Shown one piece after another: positions 8,294 to 14,049 of a stretch of 14,459 nt of DNA. Origin of the DNA: Tannerella sp. Lineage in GTDB: Bacteria; Bacteroidota; Bacteroidia; Bacteroidales; Tannerellaceae. The DNA lies in contig JAISTJ010000111.1 in assembly GCA_031272655.1 (NCBI GenBank), positions 1-14,459 of the forward strand, in the 5' to 3' direction. Every line of letters begins with the position of its first letter. Position 1 is the stretch's first letter. Made by a program: the position numbers and the translations under genes. A model generated the notes under the pieces. The model was given only the letters and a program-made list of their open reading frames with translations, did not search any database and was not told where the DNA came from.

Positions 8294-8327
8294 CAAAAGT
8301 ACAAAATTTATTTCATTTTGTAGCAAA
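8294..8327 (-). promoter_or_regulatory. Promoter of the M28 peptidase gene
   Basis: Read leftward, TACTTTTG (plus strand 8294-8301) matches TAnnTTTG, with TTTG (plus-strand CAAA at 8324-8327) 22 bases upstream. Transcription would start a few bases before the ATG at 8270. This supports that start codon over the GTG at 8294, which lies inside the box. Confidence 0.6.
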
Positions 8328-8349
8328 ATCTTGTTTTAAATTATCTTTG
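8317..8349 (+). promoter_or_regulatory. Promoter of the decayed secreted-protein gene
   Basis: TTTG at 8317-8320 and TATCTTTG at 8342-8349 are separated by 21 bases, a good match to the Bacteroidota promoter. It points right, toward the signal-peptide start at 8364, and is arranged back to back with the M28 promoter. It may still fire although its gene is broken. Confidence 0.6.
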
Positions 8350-8363
8350 TGCAAAAAAAATCT

Positions 8364-8517
8364 ATGTTTAAGAAAATATTATTCGCGGTTGCTATTGCTG
8401 CCTGTTTTGAGCGACGGTATCCATTTCAGCCTCTACAACAACGTCTGGGGCGTCAATTTCCCGTTCTGGTGGTAAGGCAGTCTCAATTATCGCTTCAAAG
8501 TCGAGTCTATATGTTAA
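8364..8517 (+). pseudogene. Remnant of a secreted protein gene: signal peptide joined to a frameshifted C-terminal tail
   Basis: From the ATG at 8364 the frame encodes MFKKILFAVAIAACF, a typical signal-peptide start. Near 8400-8412 this frame stops making sense, while the next frame (8404-8517) reads LSDGIHFSLYNNVWGVNFPFWW, a TAA at 8473-8475, then GSLNYRFKVESIC and a second TAA. The tail resembles, from memory, the extreme C-terminus of large secreted DUF5054/GH38-like proteins, which end in a block like NLYNNxWGTNFPxWxEGxxxFRF; the in-frame TAA sits where a Glu codon would be expected. The simplest reading is that most of a large gene was lost by an internal deletion, leaving its two ends and its promoter, and that a nonsense mutation followed or preceded it. 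The decay is clear from the sequence; the family name is tentative. Confidence 0.6.
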
Positions 8518-8543
8518 AAATTCACAAAATTACAGCTTGGATA

Positions 8544-8573
8544 TTGAAAGTTCATCGGAATGCAGTACTTTTG
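8544..8573 (+). promoter_or_regulatory. Promoter of the kinase-like gene
   Basis: TACTTTTG at 8566-8573 matches the -7 pattern and TTG at 8544-8546 lies 19 bases upstream as the -33 candidate. The ATG at 8596 follows 22 bases after the box. The gene therefore seems to have its own promoter rather than depending on the decayed gene before it. Confidence 0.55.
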
Positions 8574-8595
8574 CAACTGATTTATTAACAGAAAA

Positions 8596-9345
8596 ATGAA
8601 CTATGACAGAATTAGAGACGAAGCAGAGAGGTATATTGCTGCCGAACACGGAAAGCGCAGCATTGATAGCGGTCGCATGGCAGGCGGCAGAGCGAATGTC
8701 GAGGCGTCGCTTGTCGTCAGAGGAGTTGAAGAGGCTGGCGCTGAAAGACGGTGGATGGCTAAATCCGCTGTACAAGCCGGATTAAGGGAATGGGCGGAAA
8801 AGACAGGCCGATGGTTTACTCCTGACAGGATAGAAAAAAATATAATATCAAAGGCAGAGACAATGAACGCAGGTTCGGAGGCTACTGTTTATTTTATCGG
8901 CGATGCCGCCATTAAGATATATGATACTTCAAACGCTGCTTCTTTTTTGGATGATCGGATATCGGCTTATAATGCACTGTTCCCTGAAACAGGATATGAA
9001 CTTATAGGACTTAGCGAGAATACGGATGGCGGACTGCAGTTTATTGTTAAACAGAGACGTATTAAAGGATTATCACTTGAAGAACTTATAAAGGAAGCAG
9101 GTAAAACGTTAAAAGGGAAGGAACTGTCTGATTTAATAGGCAATTATAAGAGGGCAGTTTCTCAACGATTAGCAGAGTATGGATTGAAAGAAGTGCCTTA
9201 TGGGTATTCTAATGGTGTGATTAATATAACTGATGCCGGTTTTAATAATATCATGATTGAAGGTGAAGACATTTCTGTTAGAGATAATACACAGTTGTAT
9301 TTTGTTGATGTGCAACCTGCTGTTATTAATGTAGAAGATAGATGA
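8596..9345 (+). CDS. Orphan kinase-like protein of the polyvalent-protein kinase type
   Basis: The 249-residue product has features of a minimal protein-kinase fold: a glycine-loop-like GSEATVY (93-99), AAIKIYD with candidate ATP-binding Lys107, ITDAGFNNIMI (211-221) resembling the catalytic loop with Asp213 and Asn217/218, and YFVDVQP (235-241) in the place of the DFG metal-binding Asp (Asp238). This arrangement recalls the Kinase-PolyVal family (PF18762), found as a module of very long polyvalent proteins of phages and conjugative elements and also as short stand-alone proteins. Residues 1-80 form a charged helical region including GLREWAEKTGRWF, a type of segment that often precedes this domain. 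The classic HRD motif is absent, so activity is uncertain. A second ATG at 8603 opens another frame that ends at 8785; I reject it because only the 8596 frame runs into the kinase-like part. The second half is visibly more AT-rich than the first. Confidence 0.75.
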   Translation: MNYDRIRDEAERYIAAEHGKRSIDSGRMAGGRANVEASLVVRGVEEAGAERRWMAKSAVQAGLREWAEKTGRWFTPDRIEKNIISKAETMNAGSEATVYFIGDAAIKIYDTSNAASFLDDRISAYNALFPETGYELIGLSENTDGGLQFIVKQRRIKGLSLEELIKEAGKTLKGKELSDLIGNYKRAVSQRLAEYGLKEVPYGYSNGVINITDAGFNNIMIEGEDISVRDNTQLYFVDVQPAVINVEDR

Positions 9346-9405
9346 CGAAATGTGAATGATGCCGGAATAAGGTGATCCATCGTTCCCAAGCCAATAGCTT
9401 TTGTT

Positions 9406-9439
9406 AAAAAAAAGGAGCTACAAATATTTGTAACTCCTT
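9406..9439 (-). terminator. Intrinsic terminator of tRNA-Asp
   Basis: Read leftward, a stem of AAGGAG pairing with CTCCTT, one mismatch, and the 14-base palindrome TACAAATATTTGTA are followed by a run of eight T (plus-strand A run at 9406-9413). This is a textbook rho-independent terminator, 14 bases after the tRNA 3' end. On the other strand it has no T run right after the stem, so it is specific for the tRNA direction. Confidence 0.85.
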
Positions 9440-9452
9440 GATTATCAGTCTG

Positions 9453-9527
9453 CGGTGCGGACGGGACTCGAACCCGCGACCCCATGCGTGACAGGCATGT
9501 ATTCTAACCAGGCTGAACTACCACACC
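9453..9527 (-). tRNA. tRNA-Asp (anticodon GTC)
   Basis: The full cloverleaf is readable on the minus strand: acceptor arm GGTGTGG pairing with CCGCACC (one G-U), D arm around GTTC...GAAT, anticodon stem CATGC/GCATG with loop CTGTCAC and anticodon GTC, T arm GCGGG-TTCGAGT-CCCGT, and discriminator G at 9453. CCA is not encoded; the next bases read CAG. The gene delivers aspartate for GAC/GAU codons. Its 3' end points at the kinase-like gene and the decayed gene, the usual side on which elements integrate. Confidence 0.96.
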
Positions 9528-9610
9528 GAGAGCTTTTGTCTGAAGTTTGAGGGTTCAAGTTTGACGTTCGCCGTCGCCCTGTTTTCCCGTCTTTTCTTCT
9601 AAAAGCGCCG

Positions 9611-9641
9611 CAAAGGTACGGACTTTTTTTTAATTTCCAAA
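9611..9641 (-). promoter_or_regulatory. Promoter of tRNA-Asp
   Basis: Read leftward, TTTG (plus-strand CAAA, 9638-9641), a 19-base spacer and TACCTTTG (plus-strand 9611-9618) match the Bacteroidota promoter on both elements. The precursor would carry a leader of roughly 75 bases before the mature tRNA end at 9527. Confidence 0.7.
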
Positions 9642-9660
9642 TTTTTTCGGAAAAATTTTT

Positions 9661-9668
9661 TACCTTTG
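9661..9668 (+). promoter_or_regulatory. -7 box of the aminotransferase gene
   Basis: TACCTTTG matches TAnnTTTG exactly and is identical to the box of the divergent tRNA promoter. The ATG at 9698 follows 29 bases later. No good TTTG is found at the -33 distance, which falls in a T-rich run. Confidence 0.6.
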
Positions 9669-9697
9669 CATGAAATTTTTTTTAAATTACTTTTAAA

Positions 9698-11008
9698 ATG
9701 AAACATACACCGGTTGATTATCAGACAACTAAACGTGTTATTGACAGTTACAACCTCGCTGACTTCGGCAAGGCTACTATCCGAGAGGTGGTGGCTATCT
9801 CAAGTCAGTTAGAGAAGGAGACAGGGACGGAGTTTATCCACATGGAGATGGGCGTGCCGGGTCTGAAGCCCGCCAAGATTGGCGTAGAGGCAGAGATAGC
9901 CGCACTGCAGAACGGCATTGCGTCTATTTATCCAATTATCAACGGCTTGCCGGAACTGAAACGGGAGGCCTCGCGCTTCATCAAGGCGTTCATTGATACG
10001 GACATTGACGCCGAGCATTGCGTACCTGTAACAGGCTCTATGCAAGGCACTTATGCATCGTTCCTGACCTGCGGGCAGTGCGACCCCCGCAAAGATACCA
10101 TTCTTTTCATCGACCCAGGCTTCCCCGTTCAGAAGCAGCAGATAACAGTGATGGGTTATAAATATGTCTCTTTCGACGTTTATGACTATCGCGGCGAGCG
10201 CCTGCGCGCCAAACTCGAAGAGGAGTTACAGCGCGGCAACATCGCTGCCATGATTTACTCGAACCCGAACAATCCGGCGTGGTTCTGCCTTACTGACAGC
10301 GAACTGCGCATAATAGGCGAAATGTCAAAGCGTTACGACACGATAGTGATAGAAGACCTTGCGTATTTTGCTATGGACTTCCGCAAGGAGTTAGGCAAGC
10401 CCTTCGAGCCGCCTTACCAGCCGAGCGTGTCGCATTATGCCGATAACTACATACTTCAGATTTCCGGCTCTAAGGCGTTCAGTTATGCGGGTCAGCGCAT
10501 AGGCGTTACTGCTATCAGCGACAAACTCTACGAGCGCGCCTACGAGGGCTTGACGCAGCGCTACGGCGGCGGTACTTTCGGGACGGTTTATATCCACCGC
10601 GTGCTGTACGCCCTCTCGTCCGGCACGAGCCACTCGGCGCAGTACGCCCTCGCCGCAATGTTCAAAGCCGCGTCCGACGGTACTTTTGACTTCGTTGCCA
10701 ACGTCCGCGAGTATGGTCGCCGCGCCGCCCGACTGAAAGAAATATTCCTCCGCTACGGCTTCGAAATAGTTTATGCTCAAGACCTTGACGAACCGATAGC
10801 CGACGGGTTCTATTTTACTATTCGCTACGCCGGTATGACGGGCAGCGAACTGATGGAAGAGTTGATGTACTACGGAGTGAGCGCCATCTCGCTCAATACT
10901 ACCGGCAGCAATCAGGAAGGCTTGCGCGCCTGTACATCTTTTATAAAGGACAACCAGTACGCTCTGTTAGAAGAGCGGCTGCGGGCGTTCCGCGAAAACC
11001 ACGCTTAG
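9698..11008 (+). CDS. PLP-dependent aminotransferase, class I/II
   Basis: This is a fold-type I, pyridoxal-phosphate enzyme that moves an amino group between an amino acid and a 2-oxo acid in the cytoplasm; 436 residues is normal to slightly long. The signature residues are in order: SNPNNPAW (188-195) with the PLP-ring Asn, IEDLAYFAMD (218-227) with Asp220 for the pyridine nitrogen and Tyr223, the Schiff-base Lys259 in SGSKAFSYAGQRIG with Arg267 for the phosphate, and Arg410 in EGLRACTSF for the substrate carboxylate. There is no signal peptide or extra domain. No amino acid biosynthesis genes are nearby, so the substrate cannot be assigned; aspartate, aromatic or alanine-type specificity all remain possible. 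The stop codon is the first three bases of a 7-base tandem array. Confidence 0.92.
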   Translation: MKHTPVDYQTTKRVIDSYNLADFGKATIREVVAISSQLEKETGTEFIHMEMGVPGLKPAKIGVEAEIAALQNGIASIYPIINGLPELKREASRFIKAFIDTDIDAEHCVPVTGSMQGTYASFLTCGQCDPRKDTILFIDPGFPVQKQQITVMGYKYVSFDVYDYRGERLRAKLEEELQRGNIAAMIYSNPNNPAWFCLTDSELRIIGEMSKRYDTIVIEDLAYFAMDFRKELGKPFEPPYQPSVSHYADNYILQISGSKAFSYAGQRIGVTAISDKLYERAYEGLTQRYGGGTFGTVYIHRVLYALSSGTSHSAQYALAAMFKAASDGTFDFVANVREYGRRAARLKEIFLRYGFEIVYAQDLDEPIADGFYFTIRYAGMTGSELMEELMYYGVSAISLNTTGSNQEGLRACTSFIKDNQYALLEERLRAFRENHA

Positions 11009-11064
11009 ATTTCTGATTTTAGATTTTAGATATTAGATATTAGATTTTAGATTTCTGATTTTAG
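11006..11064. repeat. Heptamer tandem repeat starting at the aminotransferase stop codon
   Basis: Eight 7-base units plus a partial ninth: TAGATTT, CTGATTT, TAGATTT, TAGATAT twice, TAGATTT twice, CTGATTT, TAG. The first TAG is the stop codon of the upstream gene, so the array is in exact register with the end of the reading frame. Confidence 0.9.
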
Positions 11065-11270
11065 TGTTTGGTTGTCAGTTTTTTTCTTATTCCCTTCGTA
11101 GCAATGAATGTATCCCGCCCTGCCTTGCCCTGCCCTTATTCCCTTAGTAGCCTGAATGTAACTCCCATACCCATCCCTTATTCCCTTATTAATCGTCTGA
11201 AAATAAGGGAATAAGGGCAAAATATGTGGTATGCCCAATATGCTACTAAGGGAGCCTCCATGAATAAGGA
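11065..11270. other. Gene-free spacer with direct and inverted repeats
   Basis: Two similar copies of a 26-27 base direct repeat (11086-11112 and 11135-11160, beginning CTTATTCCCTT and ending TGAATGTA) lie before the inverted repeats listed separately. A weak open frame on the minus strand (11047-11238) is made of these repeats and looks unlike a protein. A further perfect hairpin, ATGAAT-AAGG-ATTCAT, sits at 11260-11275 where the next heptamer array starts. Confidence 0.7.
11140..11253. repeat. Nested inverted repeat, potential long hairpin
   Basis: Three nested pairs are perfect: an outer 12-base pair (11140-11151 with 11242-11253, GCTACTAAGGGA), a middle 6-base pair (CATACC 11166-11171 with GGTATG 11228-11233) and an inner 16-base pair (11175-11190 with 11202-11217, AATAAGGGAATAAGGG) around an 11-base loop. 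No T run follows on either strand, so it is not an ordinary terminator. The upstream direct repeats could pair with the same right-hand arms instead. Confidence 0.8.
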
Positions 11271-11375
11271 TTCATCACTAATAGCTAATAACTAATAGCT
11301 AATAGCTAATAACTAATAACTAATAACTAATCATTCATCACTCATCACTAATCACTAATCATTCATCACTAACCA
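11271..11375. repeat. Fifteen-unit heptamer tandem repeat upstream of the YqgE-like gene
   Basis: The 105 bases divide without remainder into fifteen 7-base units of the form CTAATAG, CTAATAA, CTAATCA, TTCATCA, CTCATCA and CTAACCA. The variants are grouped: CTAATAR units on the left, units ending in CA on the right and at the very start. The array ends 92 bases before the chosen start of the next gene. Confidence 0.92.
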
Positions 11376-11416
11376 CCCGCATTAAGAATATTTAACACAA
11401 AAATTTCAAAAAAAAC

Positions 11417-11446
11417 TTGCTCATATCAAAAATAAGCGTTAATTTG
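11417..11446 (+). promoter_or_regulatory. Probable promoter of the YqgE-like gene
   Basis: TTG at 11417-11419, a 19-base spacer and TTAATTTG at 11439-11446 fit the Bacteroidota pattern with one mismatch in the -7 box. The next in-frame ATG is at 11468. This makes the TTG at 11417, which is also in frame with the gene, a promoter element rather than a start codon. Confidence 0.45.
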
Positions 11447-11467
11447 CGCACGCTTTTAGATAAAGAT

Positions 11468-12064
11468 ATGACGATGGTACAGTATAAAGATGTATTTAAA
11501 ATCAAGCATAACAGCGTTTTACCGTCAAAAGGAAAGTTGCTCATCTCGGAGCCGTTCCTTCAGGACGCATACTTTCAACGCTCGGTTGTTTTGCTCGTTG
11601 AGCATGGTGAGAGGGGGTCTATGGGTTTAGTGTTGAACAAGCGCATAGGCTTCCTGCTCAACGACTTTTTTGAAGGATTTGGGGTGATGCCGCGTCTGCC
11701 GGTTTTTCTTGGCGGGCCGGTAGCTTCGGAGAGGCTATTTTTTATCCATACGCTTGGAAACTCAATTCCCGGCAGTACTCTGATAGATGGCGATATTTAT
11801 TTTGACGGCGATTTTGAGTGCCTGTTGTCCTATCTGCGGAGCGGCGTGCCTTTGGACGGGAAAGTGAAATTTTTCCTCGGCTATTCGGGATGGACTGAAA
11901 ATCAGCTTAAAACAGAGATTGAAAGCAATTCGTGGTTGGTTAGCAGGCAAAACAAAAACATCTTGCGTGGCGAGGGCGAATCGTTTTGGAAATATGCGGT
12001 GCAGATGGTTGGCGGGCGGTATAAAAACTGGGTAAACTATCCGAAAGACCCGCGTTTGAATTAA
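11468..12064 (+). CDS. YqgE/AlgH family protein (DUF179)
   Basis: This is a small widespread cytoplasmic protein family of unsettled function; AlgH was first linked to alginate regulation in Pseudomonas, and structures show a compact alpha/beta fold. From the ATG at 11468 it has 198 residues, the normal size; another ATG two codons on (11474) is equally possible, while the upstream TTG lies in the promoter. The family's opening signature is clear: GKLLISEPFLQDAYFQRSVV followed by LLVEHGERGSMGLVLNKRI. Later the typical LGGPV and the FFLGYSGWTENQL block are present, and the end carries the long C-terminal helix/tail seen in Bacteroidota members. The aldolase/dehydrogenase gene starts 26 bases downstream in the same direction and may share the transcript, without an obvious functional link. 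Confidence 0.9.
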   Translation: MTMVQYKDVFKIKHNSVLPSKGKLLISEPFLQDAYFQRSVVLLVEHGERGSMGLVLNKRIGFLLNDFFEGFGVMPRLPVFLGGPVASERLFFIHTLGNSIPGSTLIDGDIYFDGDFECLLSYLRSGVPLDGKVKFFLGYSGWTENQLKTEIESNSWLVSRQNKNILRGEGESFWKYAVQMVGGRYKNWVNYPKDPRLN

Positions 12065-12090
12065 GTAAACATTTAATAACTAATAAATTA

Positions 12091-14049
12091 ATGAAAGAAA
12101 TAGAAAAATTGATTGAGATTTCGCGTCGTTACGGGCGCGACAGCCGCTATGTGATAGCGGGAGGGGGAAATACTTCGTATAAAAACGCTGAGCGTCTGTG
12201 GGTTAAGGCAAGCGGCTCGTCGCTGGCTACTATCACCGAAGACGGCTTTGCAGCGCTTGACAGACAGAAACTTGCGGTGATTGCTACACGCCAATACAGC
12301 TCCGACGCTGCCCTGCGCGAGGAGGAGGTGAAGAATGACCTTGCGGCGGCTTGTATCACACGCGACCGCCGTCCGTCGGTTGAGACCTCGCTGCATGACG
12401 CGATGGCTTGGGCTTTTGTCGTTCATCTGCATCCTACTGTTGTTAACGGCCTGATGTGCAGCCAAAAAGCCGAAACCGAGACAGCGCGGCTCTTCGGCGA
12501 CGAGGCGGTTTATATTCCATATACCGACCCGGGATATACACTTTTCAAAGAGGTGCTCGACCGCATCAAAGCTTACAAGTCGCAGTTCGGACGCGAACCG
12601 CAAATCTTGCTGCTGCAAAATCATGGCATCTTTGTAGGCGCAGATACAATCGAAGAGATTGAAGCTGTTTATAATCACGTAATTACAACCATAGAAAAGA
12701 ATTGCGTTGAAAGCCAATACTCTGATAATGAGGATATTAAATCTGATATTGATGTGTCCGGAATCATTCCCGCCATACGTATGATGCTTAGTAATAATGG
12801 TTTAAAGACGCTGAAAATCCGTAATAACAGTCGTATCAGGCGTTTCCTTGAATCGGAAAAGTCGGTTGCCGCTATCAGTGCGCCTTTCACACCTGATATT
12901 ATTGTTTACTGCAAGTCGAAATACATTTATTTTGATTGCTTCGAATCTCTTCTCCAAGACGCCGAACGCCTCATCGCCGACTATATCAAAACCAACGGCT
13001 ACACCCCAAAAGTACTGTTAATCAAAGGAATAGGCCTAATAGCCGTTGGCGATAACGCTGCCGGATGCGACATTATCCTCGACGTGTTTGAAGATATGAT
13101 GAAGATTGCGGAAATAGCGCAATCATTTGGTGGTGAGCACAGTATGACTCAACGGCAGATAGAATTTATTGATAACTGGGAAGTTGAGAACTATCGCCGC
13201 AAGGTCAGCGGTGGCGGTTCGAGCGGAAGGGTTGAAAATAAGACGATTATCGTAACCGGCGCTGCGCAGGGTTTTGGCGAAGGTATTGCGCGCTGCCTGA
13301 TTCGGGAAGGCGCCAATATTGTTGTTGCCGACCTGAACGAGCCTGTAGGGATGGCTACGGCGGAAAGTCTTAATAATGAGGCAAAAAAGAACCGCGCCAT
13401 TTTTGTTAAGACAAATGTAGCAGATATGGCAAGCCTGCAAAACCTTATCAATGAGACTGTTACTAACTTCGGAGGCATTGACGCCTTTGTTAGCAATGCC
13501 GGAGTGCTTCGCGCAGGAGGGTTGGACGACATGACGCCCGAAAACTTCGAGTTTGTTACAAAAATCAATTACAACGCTTATTTCTACTGTGCAAAAGCCG
13601 TTTCGCCGGTTATGAAACTTCAAAACCGCTATGCGCCTGATAATTACTGTGATATAATTCAGATAAATTCCAAATCGGGCTTACGAGGCTCAAAAGCCAA
13701 TTTCGCTTATGCGGGCGGCAAGTTCGGCGGGGTAGGGTTGACGCAGTCGTTCGCCCTTGAACTGGCGCCTTTCAGGATAAAAGTTAATTCCATCTGTCCG
13801 GGCAACTTTTACGAAGGTCCGCTTTGGTCGAACCCTGAAAACGGCTTGTTTGTTCAATACCTTAACGCGGGGAAAGTGCCCGGCGCCAAGACGATTGAAG
13901 ACGTCCGCAAATACTACATGGATCAGGTGCCGATGCGCAAAGGTACTGCTCCTGAGGATGTTACGAAAGCAATCCTGTATCTGATTGACCAGACCTGCGA
14001 AACAGGGCAGGCGTTGCCGATTACCGGAGGTCAGGTGATGTTGAACTAA
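12091..14049 (+). CDS. Class II aldolase / short-chain dehydrogenase fusion protein
   Basis: The 652 residues form two enzymes in one chain. The N-terminal half (about 1-350) is a class II aldolase/adducin domain: GGGNTSYKN (24-32) for substrate phosphate/carbonyl binding, Glu98 as candidate base, the zinc ligands His112 and His114 in VHLHPTVVNG, and LQNHGIFVG with His178 as a third-ligand candidate. The C-terminal half (about 382-652) is a classical SDR: TGAAQGFGEG (389-398) for NAD(P), SNAGV (468-472), and the catalytic Ser527, Tyr540 and Lys544 (YAGGK). Fusions of this build include RhaD-type rhamnulose-1-phosphate aldolase/dehydrogenases, and others are annotated as sorbitol-6-phosphate dehydrogenases. 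No rhamnose or other sugar pathway genes are in view, so the substrate is open. Its TAA overlaps the stop of the convergent gene. Confidence 0.9.
   Translation: MKEIEKLIEISRRYGRDSRYVIAGGGNTSYKNAERLWVKASGSSLATITEDGFAALDRQKLAVIATRQYSSDAALREEEVKNDLAAACITRDRRPSVETSLHDAMAWAFVVHLHPTVVNGLMCSQKAETETARLFGDEAVYIPYTDPGYTLFKEVLDRIKAYKSQFGREPQILLLQNHGIFVGADTIEEIEAVYNHVITTIEKNCVESQYSDNEDIKSDIDVSGIIPAIRMMLSNNGLKTLKIRNNSRIRRFLESEKSVAAISAPFTPDIIVYCKSKYIYFDCFESLLQDAERLIADYIKTNGYTPKVLLIKGIGLIAVGDNAAGCDIILDVFEDMMKIAEIAQSFGGEHSMTQRQIEFIDNWEVENYRRKVSGGGSSGRVENKTIIVTGAAQGFGEGIARCLIREGANIVVADLNEPVGMATAESLNNEAKKNRAIFVKTNVADMASLQNLINETVTNFGGIDAFVSNAGVLRAGGLDDMTPENFEFVTKINYNAYFYCAKAVSPVMKLQNRYAPDNYCDIIQINSKSGLRGSKANFAYAGGKFGGVGLTQSFALELAPFRIKVNSICPGNFYEGPLWSNPENGLFVQYLNAGKVPGAKTIEDVRKYYMDQVPMRKGTAPEDVTKAILYLIDQTCETGQALPITGGQVMLN

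Noticed and set aside
8349..8588. Intact 79-codon gene
   Set aside because: Only its first 15-20 residues look like protein (signal peptide); the rest is a frameshifted reading of a recognisable tail in another frame, so it is called a pseudogene.
8603..8785. Alternative frame at the start of the kinase-like gene
   Set aside because: It stops at 8785, before the kinase-like region, while the frame from 8596 continues through all motifs.
9453..9527. Duplicate attachment site of the tRNA 3' end
   Set aside because: I found no second copy of the T-arm/acceptor sequence in the window and no integrase gene, so no element boundary can be drawn.
11047..11238. Small leftward protein of 63 codons
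   Set aside because: It is built from the direct and inverted repeats and a heptamer array; there is no promoter, ribosome site or protein-like pattern.
11271..11375. CRISPR array
   Set aside because: The period is 7 bases with no spacers and no cas genes; it is a plain tandem repeat.
11417..11467. TTG start for the YqgE-like protein
   Set aside because: It coincides with the -33 promoter element and the extra 17 residues lie outside the family domain.
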